Shown here: positions 56,123 through 64,000 of the stretch, piece after piece
How positions within the stretch are numbered: the first letter of the stretch is position 1
How the letters are laid out: each line of letters opens with the position of its first letter
NCBI RefSeq assembly: GCF_003614885.1
Contig: NZ_QZMS01000016.1
Location: 1-64,000, forward strand
Direction of reading: 5' to 3'
Origin: Photobacterium salinisoli
GTDB lineage: Bacteria; Pseudomonadota; Gammaproteobacteria; Enterobacterales; Vibrionaceae
DNA length: 64,000 nucleotides
Notes under the pieces: generated by a model
The model's input: the letters and a program-made list of their open reading frames with translations, nothing else
Told to the model about the DNA's origin: nothing
The model's database searches: none
Made by a program: the position numbers and the translations under genes

Positions 56123-56148
56123 CCGCTGATGCCCGAAGGCACCAGCGG
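56123..56148 (-). other. UUCG-capped intercistronic hairpin between ilvE and ilvD
   Basis: On the minus strand CCGCTGGTGCC and GGCATCAGCGG form an 11-bp stem (56123-56133 with 56138-56148, one G-T pair) closed by a C(UUCG)G tetraloop, among the most stable RNA loops. It lies in the only sizeable gap (78 bp) of the ilv operon and may block 3' exonucleases or separate ilvE and ilvD expression. There is no T run after it, so it is not a terminator. Confidence 0.65.
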
Positions 56149-56179
56149 GGACATTGCTTCTCTTGCTGTTAAGTGTGGC

Positions 56180-57112
56180 TTATTTTGCCGGATATACAGG
56201 ATCCAGCCAGCCCCACTTATCTTCAGTCTGGCCGTTGAACAGGCCAAAGAAGGCCGCTTGAATCTTTTCGGTGATCGGGCCGCGCTTGCCTTCGCCGACT
56301 GTGATCTGATCAACACTGCGTACCGGGACGATTTCCGCCGCGGTACCTGTCATGAAGACTTCATCGGCCAGATACAGGGCCTCGCGGGCGATGTTTTCTT
56401 CGCGGATCTCATAACCCATGTCTTTGGCCAGCGTAACTATGGCATCGCGGGTAATGCCCGGCAGAATGGCGCTGGTGGCTGGTGGGGTCGAAATCACCCC
56501 GTTACGGATCACAAAGATGTTTTCACCGGCCCCTTCGGAGAGGTAGCCGCGCACGTCCAGCGCAATCCCTTCGGCATAACCGTGTCGACGGGCTTCACCA
56601 CCGACTAACAGGGAAGACAGGTAGTTACCGCCCGCTTTGGCGGCGGTCGGAATGGTATTTGGTGCAGCGCGGTTCCAGCTCGACACCATGGCATCGACAC
56701 CGTTGGCCAGCGCTTCTTCACCCAGGTAAGAGCCCCAGGAGAACGCGGCGATGATCAGATCCATTTCCGTGCCGTTTGGCGGACAGACGCCCAGACCGAC
56801 GTTAGGCACATAGCCGAGCGGACGGATATAGGCAGAATTGAGTTTGTTGGCGCGCAGGGTTTCGCGGCAGGCTTCCATCAGCTCATCGACAGTATAAGGG
56901 ATCGGGAAGCGGTAGATCTTGGCAGAATCTTTCAGTCGGGCCATGTGCTCACGGTGACGGAAGACCACAGGTCCGTTTGGCGTCTCGTAGCAGCGAATGC
57001 CTTCGAATACGGAAGTACCGTAGTGCATCGCGTGAGTCAGTACGTGTACTTTCGCGTCTGCCCAAGGCACCATGTCGCCATTGAACCAAATGTAATCTGC
57101 TGTGTTTGCCAT
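56180..57112 (-). CDS. ilvE: branched-chain amino acid aminotransferase IlvE
   Basis: Class IV PLP aminotransferase for the last step to Val, Ile and Leu. The 310-residue protein shows MHYGTSVFEGIRCYETPNGP, the lysine region SSWNRAAPNTIPTAAKAGGN (PLP lysine near residue 161), and the C-terminal MTGTAAEIVPVRSVDQ. E. coli IlvE has 309 residues. Third enzyme gene of the operon, 15 bp after ilvM. Confidence 0.98.
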   Translation of the reverse strand: MANTADYIWFNGDMVPWADAKVHVLTHAMHYGTSVFEGIRCYETPNGPVVFRHREHMARLKDSAKIYRFPIPYTVDELMEACRETLRANKLNSAYIRPLGYVPNVGLGVCPPNGTEMDLIIAAFSWGSYLGEEALANGVDAMVSSWNRAAPNTIPTAAKAGGNYLSSLLVGGEARRHGYAEGIALDVRGYLSEGAGENIFVIRNGVISTPPATSAILPGITRDAIVTLAKDMGYEIREENIAREALYLADEVFMTGTAAEIVPVRSVDQITVGEGKRGPITEKIQAAFFGLFNGQTEDKWGWLDPVYPAK

Positions 57113-57127
57113 TGTGTAATCCTTTCG

Positions 57128-57388
57128 TTATGCGCTGATTTGTTGTTTTTGTTGTTGCTCTAAAATGGTGACGCCGTTGACATCCCACAGTTTGTCCAAC
57201 TGGTGATAGAGGGCACTGATGGGACGCTCGCTGTCTACCGTGACTTCAATGTCGACGGACTGACAATCTTCACTATGCGCCATTGAAAACTGTTTTACCA
57301 TGAATCCGCGATGGCGTGTGATTCTTAGAACACGTTCCAGTAATTCCGGACGGCTGGTGGCTTGGATAGTCAGGGTGTGCTGGGTCAT
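57128..57388 (-). CDS. ilvM: acetolactate synthase isozyme II, small regulatory subunit
   Basis: An 86-residue ACT-domain protein: [33 protein letters not shown] and [20 protein letters not shown] are typical of IlvM. It supports activity of the catalytic subunit encoded just upstream. Its start overlaps the ilvG stop by four bases, so translation is coupled. Confidence 0.96.
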   Translation of the reverse strand: MTQHTLTIQATSRPELLERVLRITRHRGFMVKQFSMAHSEDCQSVDIEVTVDSERPISALYHQLDKLWDVNGVTILEQQQKQQISA

Positions 57389-59037
57389 ACAGGTTCCTCC
57401 ATCATGTCGTGGTTGGCACCACCGGGTGGAACCAGCGGCCAGACGTTATCAGCTTCAGAAATGGCAACGTGCAGCAGGTAGGCTGTCTCGCTGGCCAGCA
57501 GGGTATCCAGCGCAGGACCGACTTGATCTTTGCGCGTAATGGTCTGGCCCGGGATGCCGAAGGCACTGGCCAGGGTGACGAAATCCGGGTTATCGGACAG
57601 GTTGGTTTCGCTGTAGCGGCCGTCAAAGAACAGCTCCTGCCACTGGCGCACCATGCCCAGACGCTGGTTGTCCAACAGCACAATTTTGACCGGCAGACCG
57701 AGACGGCGAATAGTGCCCAGTTCCTGTACATTCATCATGAAAGAGCCGTCGCCCGATACCAGGATAGACTGATCGTCCGGACGGGACAGCTTGGCGCCGA
57801 TAGCGGCCGGCAGGCCGAAGCCCATAGTGCCGAGCCCGGCTGAGGTCAGCAGGTTTTGCGGCTGTCTATGGGCCATATGCTGCGCGACCCACATCTGGTG
57901 CTGGCCGACATCGGTACTGATGACGGTCTGATCGTCCATCTTTTCGGAAAGTTGTTTCAGCAGCAGTGGTGCGTAAATCCGCTCGCCCGGGTGATCATAG
58001 CGCCAGCCGTTATCTGCCATCAGGCTGGTAACGCGCTGTTGCCACGGCGCCAGTGACATCGGACGGGCCAGTTGTGGCAGCACGTCACTGATGTCGCAAC
58101 GCAAAGCGGCATGCGCCTGGCGCAGTTTGCCCAGCTCGGCCGGATCGATATCTAAATGAACCACTTTGGCATGGGGCGCGAAGGTATCCAGTTTGCCGGT
58201 CACCCTGTCATCGAAACGGGCACCGACCGCGATCAGCAAATCGGCTTCCTGTACTGCCAGGTTGGCAGCTTTAGTGCCGTGCATCCCCAGCATACCCAGG
58301 TGGTAGGGGTAGTTTTTCTCAACACAGCCCAGCCCTTTCAGGGTTGAGACTGCTGGCATTTGCGTGAGATCGAGAAACTCACGGACGCTCGCAACGGCAT
58401 CTGCCAGTTGTACCCCGCCACCGACATAAAGAATAGGACGCTGGCTGTCCGCAATAAGCTGCTGGGCCAGGGCAAATTGTGCAGGATCGGTCTCGGGTAA
58501 AGCAGGTAACTCGTGCAGTGGGGCAAGCGGGTGTTCGATGGCGGCAACTTGTACGTCTTTGGCGATATCTACCAGTACCGGGCCGGGCCGGCCGCTCTGT
58601 GCCACTTCGAAGGCCTCGCTCAGTACTGCGGGCAAATCTGCCGGATCAGTGACCAGAAAACTGTGCTTGGTGCACGACAGTGACATTCCCAGCACATCGA
58701 CTTCCTGGAACGCGTCAGTGCCTATCATAGGGCTGGCGACCTGACCTGTGATAGCCACTAACGGGATGGAGTCCAGCATAGCGTCGGCCAGTCCGGTGAT
58801 CAGGTTGGTGGCGCCCGGCCCAGAGGTGGCCAGGCAAACGCCTATGCCTTTGCTGGCTCTGGCATAACCGATAGCGGCGATGGCGGCACCCTGCTCGTGG
58901 CGGCACAGCACGTGCCTGACACCGCCGTCGTACAAGGCATCGTAAATCGGCATGATGGCACCGCCCGGATATCCGAAGACTGTGCTCACCCCCTGTTGTT
59001 TCAAGGCTTCTACTACTAACTCTGCGCCTGTCATCAT
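57385..59037 (-). CDS. ilvG: acetolactate synthase isozyme II, catalytic subunit
   Basis: ThDP enzyme that condenses pyruvate with pyruvate or 2-oxobutyrate, the first common step to Val/Leu and Ile. The 550-residue frame is intact, unlike the frameshifted ilvG of E. coli K-12. The ThDP glutamate lies in [20 protein letters not shown] and [16 protein letters not shown]; the ThDP-Mg motif is [20 protein letters not shown] to [13 protein letters not shown] (GDG-x-NN type). First enzyme gene after the leader peptide and attenuator. Confidence 0.98.
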   Translation of the reverse strand: MMTGAELVVEALKQQGVSTVFGYPGGAIMPIYDALYDGGVRHVLCRHEQGAAIAAIGYARASKGIGVCLATSGPGATNLITGLADAMLDSIPLVAITGQVASPMIGTDAFQEVDVLGMSLSCTKHSFLVTDPADLPAVLSEAFEVAQSGRPGPVLVDIAKDVQVAAIEHPLAPLHELPALPETDPAQFALAQQLIADSQRPILYVGGGVQLADAVASVREFLDLTQMPAVSTLKGLGCVEKNYPYHLGMLGMHGTKAANLAVQEADLLIAVGARFDDRVTGKLDTFAPHAKVVHLDIDPAELGKLRQAHAALRCDISDVLPQLARPMSLAPWQQRVTSLMADNGWRYDHPGERIYAPLLLKQLSEKMDDQTVISTDVGQHQMWVAQHMAHRQPQNLLTSAGLGTMGFGLPAAIGAKLSRPDDQSILVSGDGSFMMNVQELGTIRRLGLPVKIVLLDNQRLGMVRQWQELFFDGRYSETNLSDNPDFVTLASAFGIPGQTITRKDQVGPALDTLLASETAYLLHVAISEADNVWPLVPPGGANHDMMEEPV

Positions 59038-59113
59038 GGCTCCCTGTTTCTTGATGACCTCTGCCAGTGCTGCGGTTTATTGGAATAGTGCAGTCTTTCT
59101 GACATCAGGTATG

Positions 59114-59150
59114 AAAAAAGCCCCCGGACCTTGTCGGTGCGGGGGCTTTT
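59114..59150 (-). terminator. ilv operon attenuator terminator
   Basis: On the minus strand AGCCCCCG (59140-59147) pairs with CGGGGGCT (59119-59126), extended by inner GC pairs, followed by six T. It lies between the leader peptide ilvL and ilvG, the position and form of a transcription attenuator. Confidence 0.9.
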
Positions 59151-59172
59151 TCTGCGTGTGTTTGCGTATGTG

Positions 59173-59262
59173 CTATTTTACGCCTGCCAGCCCCCGTCGC
59201 GGTGAAATAATCACCACGATGACGTTAATAATGAGGACCAGTAGGTTGACGTTTAATAGCAT
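59173..59262 (-). CDS. ilvL: ilv operon leader peptide
   Basis: A 29-codon frame on the minus strand starts MLLNVNLLVLIINVIVVIIS and ends PRRGLAGVK. Fifteen of the first 19 residues are Leu, Val or Ile, the amino acids made by the operon. It ends 23 bases before the attenuator region. In E. coli, IlvL ribosome stalling at such codons controls the attenuator in the same way. It was found from its composition and position; its ribosome-binding site (ACAAG region) is weak. Confidence 0.88.
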   Translation of the reverse strand: MLLNVNLLVLIINVIVVIISPRRGLAGVK

Positions 59263-59308
59263 TGACTTGTCTGTCCAAAATTCTTGTTTATGTGTTGTGC
59301 GCCCTTAG

Positions 59309-59337
59309 TCTTAACACAGACATTCGTCGCATGACAA
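59309..59337 (-). promoter_or_regulatory. probable ilvL-ilvGMEDA promoter
   Basis: On the minus strand TTGTCA (59332-59337) and TTAAGA (59309-59314) are spaced by 17 bp, about 45 bp before the leader peptide. The -10 is poor, so the assignment is moderate. Confidence 0.5.
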
Positions 59338-59449
59338 GAAATTTGTTGTGGTTATTTTCAATCCGTCTTGGATATCTTGCGTACATTGTGCTGATAAAAC
59401 GTATTTATCCAGTGATATGGCAGTTAATTAATTTATTGAGGGGGTGAAA

Positions 59450-60976
59450 ATGACGCTGGCGATAGTGCACAGCAGGGCTTGTGTCGGAGTGGATGCGCCG
59501 GCGGTTACGATAGAGGTTCACCTCAGTAATGGTCTACCGGCGGTCAATCTGGTGGGATTACCTGAGACCACAGTGAAGGAAGCCAGAGACAGAGTCAGAA
59601 GTGCGATAGTGAATGCCAATTTCGAATTTCCGTCGCGGCGGATCACTGTCAATCTGGCTCCGGCCGATCTGCCTAAAGAAGGCGGGCGTTTTGATTTGCC
59701 CATTGCGCTGGGCATTTTGGCCGCATCGGGCCAGATCCCCGACACTAAGCTGCACGATCATGAATTTTTGGGTGAATTGGCTCTGTCTGGCGAGTTACGT
59801 TCCGTCAAGGGCGCATTGCCGGCGGCGCTGGCCGCCAAACAGGTCAAGCGTTGCCTGGTGCTGCCCGATGCCAATGGTGATCAGGCAGCGCTGGTCGGCA
59901 GAGACATACACAAATCCGCAGCCAGCTTGCTGGCCGTGTGTGCCTATCTGTGTGGTCAGGAAGCGCTGTCGCTGCATTGTCGCGCACCCGGTCAGGCGGT
60001 GCCGACGGCCAACGGCCGCGATATGCAGGACATCATAGGCCAGCAGCAGGGCAAAAGGGCACTGGAGATCGCCGCGGCAGGCGGTCACAACTTATTGTTC
60101 GTCGGCCCGCCCGGCACCGGCAAGACCATGCTGGCCTCGCGGTTGTGCGATTTGCTGCCTGAGATGGATGTCGAGGAGGCACTGGAAACCGCCGCCATCA
60201 CCTCCCTGACCGCTCAGTCGCTCCATGCCGGCAACTGGCGCCACCGTCCGTTTCGCGCCCCGCACCATTCCAGCTCGATGGCGGCGCTGGTAGGCGGCGG
60301 CTCCATCCCCCGCCCCGGTGAAATTTCACTGGCCCATAACGGCATTCTGTTTTTAGATGAAATGCCGGAGTTTGAGCGCAAAGTGCTGGATTCTTTGCGT
60401 GAACCGCTGGAATCTGGCGAGATCGTGATTTCCCGTGCCACCAGCAAAACCACCTTTCCGGCGCGGTTTCAGCTTATTGGCGCTCTCAATCCCAGCCCGA
60501 CCGGTTACTACGAAGGCAGCCAGACCCGCACCAATCCGCAGGCGATACTGCGCTATCTGGGGCGTTTGTCCGGCCCTTTGCTGGACAGGTTTGATATGTC
60601 GATTGAGATCCCTGCCCTGCCCCGAGGCACGCTGGCTCAGGGCGGTGACAGAGGGGAAACCACAGGGGTGATCAAAGAACGGGTGCAGGAAGCGCGGGAC
60701 CGGATGCACAGCCGCGGCGGCAAGATCAACGCCCTGCTCGGTACCCGCGAACTGGACCAGCACTGCGCGCTGACCAAAGCCGACGCCGAGTTCCTCGAAA
60801 CCGCCCTGCACCAGCTCGGCCTGTCGATCCGCGCCTATCACCGGATCATCAAAGTCGCCCGCACCATCGCCGATCTGGCCGGCAAACCCGACATTGAACG
60901 GGCCCATCTGGCTGAAGCCTTAGGCTACCGTGCCATGGATCGCCTGCTGAAGCAGATCACCAGCCAGGTGGTGTGA
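59450..60976 (+). CDS. comM: YifB/ComM family Mg chelatase-like AAA ATPase
   Basis: Hexameric helicase that promotes branch migration during natural transformation in Vibrio; homologue of E. coli YifB. The 508-residue protein has an N-terminal ChlI-like domain with the segment VNLVGLPETTVKEARDRVRS (about 34-53), the AAA+ Walker A LLFVGPPGTGKTMLASRLCD, and Walker B NGILFLDEMPEFERKVLDSL. A C-terminal domain ends near AEALGYRAMDRLL. I start at the ATG at 59450 with GAGGGGG before it; an in-frame GTG at 59444 is inside that site. It is divergent from the ilv operon, as in Vibrio. Confidence 0.96.
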   Translation: MTLAIVHSRACVGVDAPAVTIEVHLSNGLPAVNLVGLPETTVKEARDRVRSAIVNANFEFPSRRITVNLAPADLPKEGGRFDLPIALGILAASGQIPDTKLHDHEFLGELALSGELRSVKGALPAALAAKQVKRCLVLPDANGDQAALVGRDIHKSAASLLAVCAYLCGQEALSLHCRAPGQAVPTANGRDMQDIIGQQQGKRALEIAAAGGHNLLFVGPPGTGKTMLASRLCDLLPEMDVEEALETAAITSLTAQSLHAGNWRHRPFRAPHHSSSMAALVGGGSIPRPGEISLAHNGILFLDEMPEFERKVLDSLREPLESGEIVISRATSKTTFPARFQLIGALNPSPTGYYEGSQTRTNPQAILRYLGRLSGPLLDRFDMSIEIPALPRGTLAQGGDRGETTGVIKERVQEARDRMHSRGGKINALLGTRELDQHCALTKADAEFLETALHQLGLSIRAYHRIIKVARTIADLAGKPDIERAHLAEALGYRAMDRLLKQITSQVV

Positions 60977-61061
60977 TTATCTGGGAGAGAATAAACGCTG
61001 TGTAAAACAGGCTAATTATGATTAAATTATATGGTTTTGATTTCATATGGGTTTTGGTTTG

Positions 61062-61558
61062 ATGAAGTACTTGTTTGTATGGGCTGTTCTTTTTTTTCCT
61101 TTTTCAGTATTAGCGGATGCTCATACTGAATCAGCAAAAAAGTTGTTTGATGTGTTGAAGATTGAAGAGTCATTTGATGTGACGGCTGAAAATCTTCGAC
61201 CAGCGATGCTAAGTCAATATGGACAGTTTATTGATGCCGAGAATGGTGATGAAGCTTCATTAGCGGTGAGTTATAGTTATATGCATAAAAAACTACTGAC
61301 TGATATCTATCATTCTAAAAGAATAAAAGATGAAATAATTGAATTTATAAAGGTGTATTTACTAAAGATGAGCTGGATACAATTGTTGCCTTTTATTTGA
61401 CGCCAGCAGGTCAAAAAGTTGTTTATGAAATACCTCGATTACAACAGAAAATGCAACCTGTTTTGATGTCTGAAATGCAACGAGCGAAACCACTAGTTGA
61501 TAGCCTTATGGTTGAGTTTAAGAAAGAATTACAAAGAATGAGAGACAGTAACCGTTAA
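61062..61558 (+). pseudogene. DUF2059 domain protein, frameshifted
   Basis: The frame opens with a signal peptide (MKYLFVWAVLFFPFSVLADA) and a DUF2059-like body with ESAKKLFDVLKIEESFDVTA. It leaves the family pattern at about 61343 and stops at 61400. The next frame continues it exactly: YKGVFTKDELDTIVAFYLTP, AGQKVVYEIPRLQQKM, ending DSNR with a stop at 61556-61558. The joint is GAATTTATAAAG; one extra T would restore EFYKGVFTKDEL. So it is a single-base deletion in a T run, either a genuine recent mutation or a sequencing error. DUF2059 proteins are small periplasmic proteins of unknown role. The frame is also open from ATG 61047. AT-rich compared with neighbours. Confidence 0.75.
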
Positions 61559-61602
61559 TGCTGTGATAAAAATCACTGAGGTTATAAAGGATATTGGCGG
61601 GG

Positions 61603-61914
61603 ATGATATATAGAGAGAAGAAATCGAAACTGAAAGATCATCCATTTTCCATCGCTGAAGGTCGAACAAAGTTTCACCGATTTTTACGTATTACATTAAT
61701 GAATATAGCGTTTGCAATTGATGGTGTCCTGCTCGCAATAGTTATCAATGTTATCCCGAGTATGTTCGGTGTTGATATTGATGCTCCAGTAATGAAAATG
61801 GAAAATAAATGGTTTGTGGTTGGTTTGATTGCACTAATCGGCGTGGGATTTGTTTTTCTTATGTATTACTCATTAAGAGCCTGTGACTGGCTCTGCAAAC
61901 AGCTCAGGATCTAG
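61603..61914 (+). CDS. small membrane protein of unknown function
   Basis: A protein of 103 residues with a basic, soluble N terminus (MIYREKKSKLKDHPFSIAEG) and two hydrophobic helices (about 31-52, RITLMNIAFAIDGVLLAIVI and on; about 70-92, WFVVGLIALIGVGFVFLMYY). I do not recognise a family. The ATG at 61603 follows AAAGGATATTGGCGGGG; an in-frame TTG at 61594 is an alternative start. It is AT-rich like the DUF2059 gene before it, and the two form an accessory islet between comM and dsbA. Confidence 0.6.
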   Translation: MIYREKKSKLKDHPFSIAEGRTKFHRFLRITLMNIAFAIDGVLLAIVINVIPSMFGVDIDAPVMKMENKWFVVGLIALIGVGFVFLMYYSLRACDWLCKQLRI

Positions 61915-61948
61915 TGGTTGTTTATCTGGATGCATCATCAAGATACAA

Positions 61949-61971
61949 AAAAGGGCCTTTCGGCCCTTTTT
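61949..61971 (-). terminator. bidirectional terminator between the islet and dsbA
   Basis: Stem AAAAGGGCC (61949-61957) / GGCCCTTTT (62-70 of that row, 61962-61970) with loop TTTC; A and T runs on both sides let it serve both converging genes. Confidence 0.88.
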
Positions 61972-61987
61972 CACAGAGAAAGCAAAC

Positions 61988-62590
61988 TTACTGCTTGAGC
62001 AGGAAGTTGATCAGCTCGAAGTATTCATCGGCTGATTTCACTTTGTCGGTTTTCACCAGGTATTTGTTGTTGACCACCACGGCTGGTACACCGGTCAGGC
62101 CGCTATCGCGGAAACCTTTGTTGAAACGGTTGACCATAGAGTTGACGGCGAAGCTGTTGAAGGCGCCGTCGAAGTCTTCGGCTTTCACGCCGTTATCGAG
62201 AAAGATCTGGCGCAGCTCTTCATCGTTGCGCGGCGGTTTGTTCGCCTGATGGATCTGGCTGAACAGTGCCGGGATCATTTTATCTTCAATGCCCAGAGTG
62301 ACCGAGGTCGCGTAAGCCTTGCTCATCGAGGTGCCCATGTTGCCGCCCATAAAAGAGACATGGCTTTTCTGGAACTTGGCGTTATCCGGGATTTTGGTTT
62401 TCAGCTGCTGGATCAGCGGTTCAAAGTTGAAGCAGTGCGGGCAGTAAAACGAAAAATACTCGTTCACAACCGGCGTAGATGATTTCGGCAGTTCCAGCAC
62501 CTGATAGTAATCGCCTTCGCTAAATTTGGCAGCATGGGCGGAAAAAGAAAGCATCGCCGCTGTTGCCAGCGCAAAAAGTGTTTTAAACAT
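61988..62590 (-). CDS. dsbA: thiol:disulfide interchange protein DsbA
   Basis: Periplasmic oxidase that introduces disulfide bonds; reoxidised by DsbB. The 200-residue precursor has a signal peptide ([20 protein letters not shown], cleavage before AKFSEGD). The thioredoxin-fold active site is FYCPHCFNF with the CPHC motif of DsbA (about residues 49-52), and the cis-Pro loop is in [16 protein letters not shown]. Length is normal for Vibrio DsbA/TcpG. srkA lies 72 bp upstream on the same strand; the E. coli order srkA-dsbA is conserved. Confidence 0.98.
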   Translation of the reverse strand: MFKTLFALATAAMLSFSAHAAKFSEGDYYQVLELPKSSTPVVNEYFSFYCPHCFNFEPLIQQLKTKIPDNAKFQKSHVSFMGGNMGTSMSKAYATSVTLGIEDKMIPALFSQIHQANKPPRNDEELRQIFLDNGVKAEDFDGAFNSFAVNSMVNRFNKGFRDSGLTGVPAVVVNNKYLVKTDKVKSADEYFELINFLLKQ

Positions 62591-62662
62591 GTAAGGGTTC
62601 TCCCTGAAAAATCAATACAATACCTTTTACAGGTACGGCTGTTCGGATTCAAGTCAGTCTGA

Positions 62663-63652
62663 TTACCATTGTGGCATCAGCTGCAGTGGCGGCTCTTCAA
62701 GGGCAGCCAGTTGTTCTTTGATGGCCAGTACCTGACCTTCCCAGTATTTTGCATCAGCAAACCAGGGGAATGCACGCGGGAAAGCCGGATCCTGCCAGCG
62801 TTTTGCTAGCCATGCCATGTAATGCACCAATCTAAGACCGCGTAATGGTTCAATAAGTTGCAATTCACAGGGATCAAAATCGGCAAATTCGCCATACGCG
62901 TCCAGCAGGGTATCCAACTGCATCAGCTGATCCTGGCGGCTGCCGTTGAGCAGCATCCATAAGTCCTGCACCGCCGGGCCGTTTCGCGCATCGTCTAAAT
63001 CGACAAACAACGGGCCGTCGCGCCACAGTATGTTGCCCGGATGGCAGTCGCCGTGAATACGCTGCGATTGCCAGTCGCTGTGCCAGCGCTCGCTCAGTAA
63101 GGCGATCAGGCGGTCCAGATCGCCGAAAAAGGCCGATTCCAGGTGCGCAGGGATAAATCCGGACTGCTCCAGGACAAGCCGGGGCTGAACCAGGTATTCT
63201 TCCAGACCTATGGTCGGCCTGTGGGTGAACAGGGTACGCTGGCCGACTTTGTGGATGCGGCCCAGGAAGCGGCCGACCTGCTCAAGCTGGTCAACATTAT
63301 CAACTTCAAACTGGCGGCCGCCTACGCTGGGAAACAGCGCGAAACGGTGGTGTTCGTAGTGATGCAGGGTTTGGCCGTTTATGACCAGAGGTGCTGCCAG
63401 CGGAATTTCCTGCGCAGCCAGTTCGGCGGCGAAGTCATGCTCTTCCTGGATCTGGGCATCACTCCAGCGCTGCGGACGGTAGAATTTGGCGACGTAGCGG
63501 CGGCCGTCATCACTGCTGAACTGGTAGACCCGGTTTTCATAACTGTTGAGGGGCAAGAGTCCCGATGAGGCATAGATGCCTGTGCTCTCCAGCGCATTGA
63601 GCAGTAAGTCCGGAGTCAGATCAGAAAAGCTGAAATCATCAAGTGCTGTCAT
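62663..63652 (-). CDS. srkA: stress response kinase A (YihE family)
   Basis: Ser/Thr protein kinase of the aminoglycoside-phosphotransferase fold, which in E. coli counteracts envelope-stress and MazF-mediated death. The 329-residue protein shows ENRVYQFSSDDGRRYVAKFY (ATP lysine), the catalytic loop QRIHGDCHPGNILWRDG, and the metal-binding FVDLDDARNGPAVQDLWML. Length matches E. coli SrkA (328). It is upstream of dsbA, probably co-transcribed. Confidence 0.96.
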   Translation of the reverse strand: MTALDDFSFSDLTPDLLLNALESTGIYASSGLLPLNSYENRVYQFSSDDGRRYVAKFYRPQRWSDAQIQEEHDFAAELAAQEIPLAAPLVINGQTLHHYEHHRFALFPSVGGRQFEVDNVDQLEQVGRFLGRIHKVGQRTLFTHRPTIGLEEYLVQPRLVLEQSGFIPAHLESAFFGDLDRLIALLSERWHSDWQSQRIHGDCHPGNILWRDGPLFVDLDDARNGPAVQDLWMLLNGSRQDQLMQLDTLLDAYGEFADFDPCELQLIEPLRGLRLVHYMAWLAKRWQDPAFPRAFPWFADAKYWEGQVLAIKEQLAALEEPPLQLMPQW

Positions 63653-63701
63653 AGTGTTACAGCCATGGTTATAAATGTCGCATCAGTATACAGCATAATG
63701 A

Positions 63702-63727
63702 AAAAGGGCCGTAATCGGCCCTTTATT
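63702..63727 (-). terminator. rho-independent terminator of ccoG
   Basis: Perfect 9-bp stem AAAGGGCCG (63704-63712) / CGGCCCTTT (63717-63725), 4-base loop, and a T run on the minus strand. Confidence 0.88.
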
Positions 63728-63749
63728 TACAGATTTTGCGTGAGGGAGT

Positions 63750-64000
63750 TAGCGTAACTCGCCGATAAAGCGGCTGTCGGTGACCAGACGACGCGTTTCC
63801 TCGCTGCCCTGATGTTCCATGATAAACCGGATATCGACAATCGGCCGCTCAAGTTCATAAGGGTCAACACCCAGACTGATCGGCAGGGTGAACACCTCTC
63901 CGGCTTTGACATTCACCTGTTGCGGACCATACCACTGGGCATTGTCCAGACCTTCAACCTGCAGCTGATAAGTGGCATCCTGCTGGGTTTTATTGAGGAT
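63750..64000 (-). CDS. ccoG: cytochrome c oxidase accessory protein CcoG (3' part, partial)
   Basis: Only the last 83 codons are in the window; the gene continues past base 64000. The minus-strand frame reads LNKTQQDATYQLQVEGLDNA to FTLPISLGVDPYELERPIVD and ends TDSRFIGELR-stop at 63750-63752. This is the C-terminal immunoglobulin-like FixG_C domain of CcoG (RdxA/FixG), a membrane ferredoxin-like protein that helps assemble cbb3 oxidase. The N-terminal iron-sulfur part lies outside. A longer open frame in another register is a shadow. Recognition rests on this domain alone. Confidence 0.85.

Noticed and set aside
59331-59447. 38-codon hydrophobic frame ending just before comM
   Set aside because: It has no Shine-Dalgarno and covers the divergent ilv promoter. 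Hydrophobic content alone is not enough in an A/T-rich region.
63727-63912. 61-codon frame at the right edge
   Set aside because: The overlapping frame that is open to base 64000 encodes a recognisable CcoG C-terminal domain; this one is its shadow.

Overview
The window is the replication-origin region of a gammaproteobacterial chromosome, most likely the large chromosome of a member of the Vibrionaceae. The gene order supports this: rrn-hemG-trkH-yigZ, glyQS, avtA, ibpA, gyrB-recF-dnaN-dnaA, an amino-acid ABC transporter next to dnaA, rpmH-rnpA-yidD-yidC-mnmE, mioC-oriC-mnmG-rsmG-parAB-atpIBEFHAGDC, glmU-glmS, ilvGMEDA and comM-dsbA-srkA-ccoG. That is the Vibrio/Photobacterium arrangement. 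Protein sequences are Vibrio-like, but I cannot fix the genus from sequence alone. Base composition looks close to half GC, except for an AT-richer islet at about 61.0-61.9 kb.

Left part (1-13.8 kb). The 5' end of a 16S rRNA gene lies on the minus strand, with a boxA and two strong rrn promoters. It is followed by hemG, trkH and yigZ (minus), the fatty-acid beta-oxidation operon fadBA (plus), acuI/yhdH, a small membrane protein, tusA, a GDT1/MneA-type manganese exporter behind a clear yybP-ykoY riboswitch, a YiaD-like OmpA lipoprotein, and glyQS.

Middle-left part (13.8-22 kb) is the most variable stretch. It holds a DUF1835-type protein, avtA, a broken GNAT acetyltransferase, ibpA with a ROSE-like thermometer and sigma-32 promoter, an AraC-type regulator divergent from aidB, and the remnant of an acyl-CoA ligase with a large internal deletion. 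Four ParB-binding parS-like sites lie in its first 4 kb, with a fifth inside recF.

Core (22-51.9 kb). The replication and repair genes gyrB-recF-dnaN-dnaA run leftward. From the amino-acid ABC operon rightward everything is on the plus strand: ribosome and membrane-protein biogenesis (rpmH to mnmE), mioC, oriC (four DnaA boxes and 17 GATC sites in 431 bp), mnmG-rsmG, the chromosome partition genes parA-parB, the complete F1Fo ATP synthase operon, and the amino-sugar genes glmU, a DeoR-type regulator and glmS.

Right part (51.9-64 kb). An orphan XRE regulator is followed by the branched-chain amino-acid operon ilvLGMEDA (minus) with leader peptide and attenuator, then comM. The AT-rich islet comes next, with a frameshifted DUF2059 gene and a small membrane protein, then dsbA, srkA and the 3' part of ccoG.

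I see no phage, insertion sequence, CRISPR array or defence island. Most of the window is conserved housekeeping DNA. The points worth a second look are the parS cluster, the riboswitch with its start-codon hairpin, the decayed genes and several unannotated regulatory structures.
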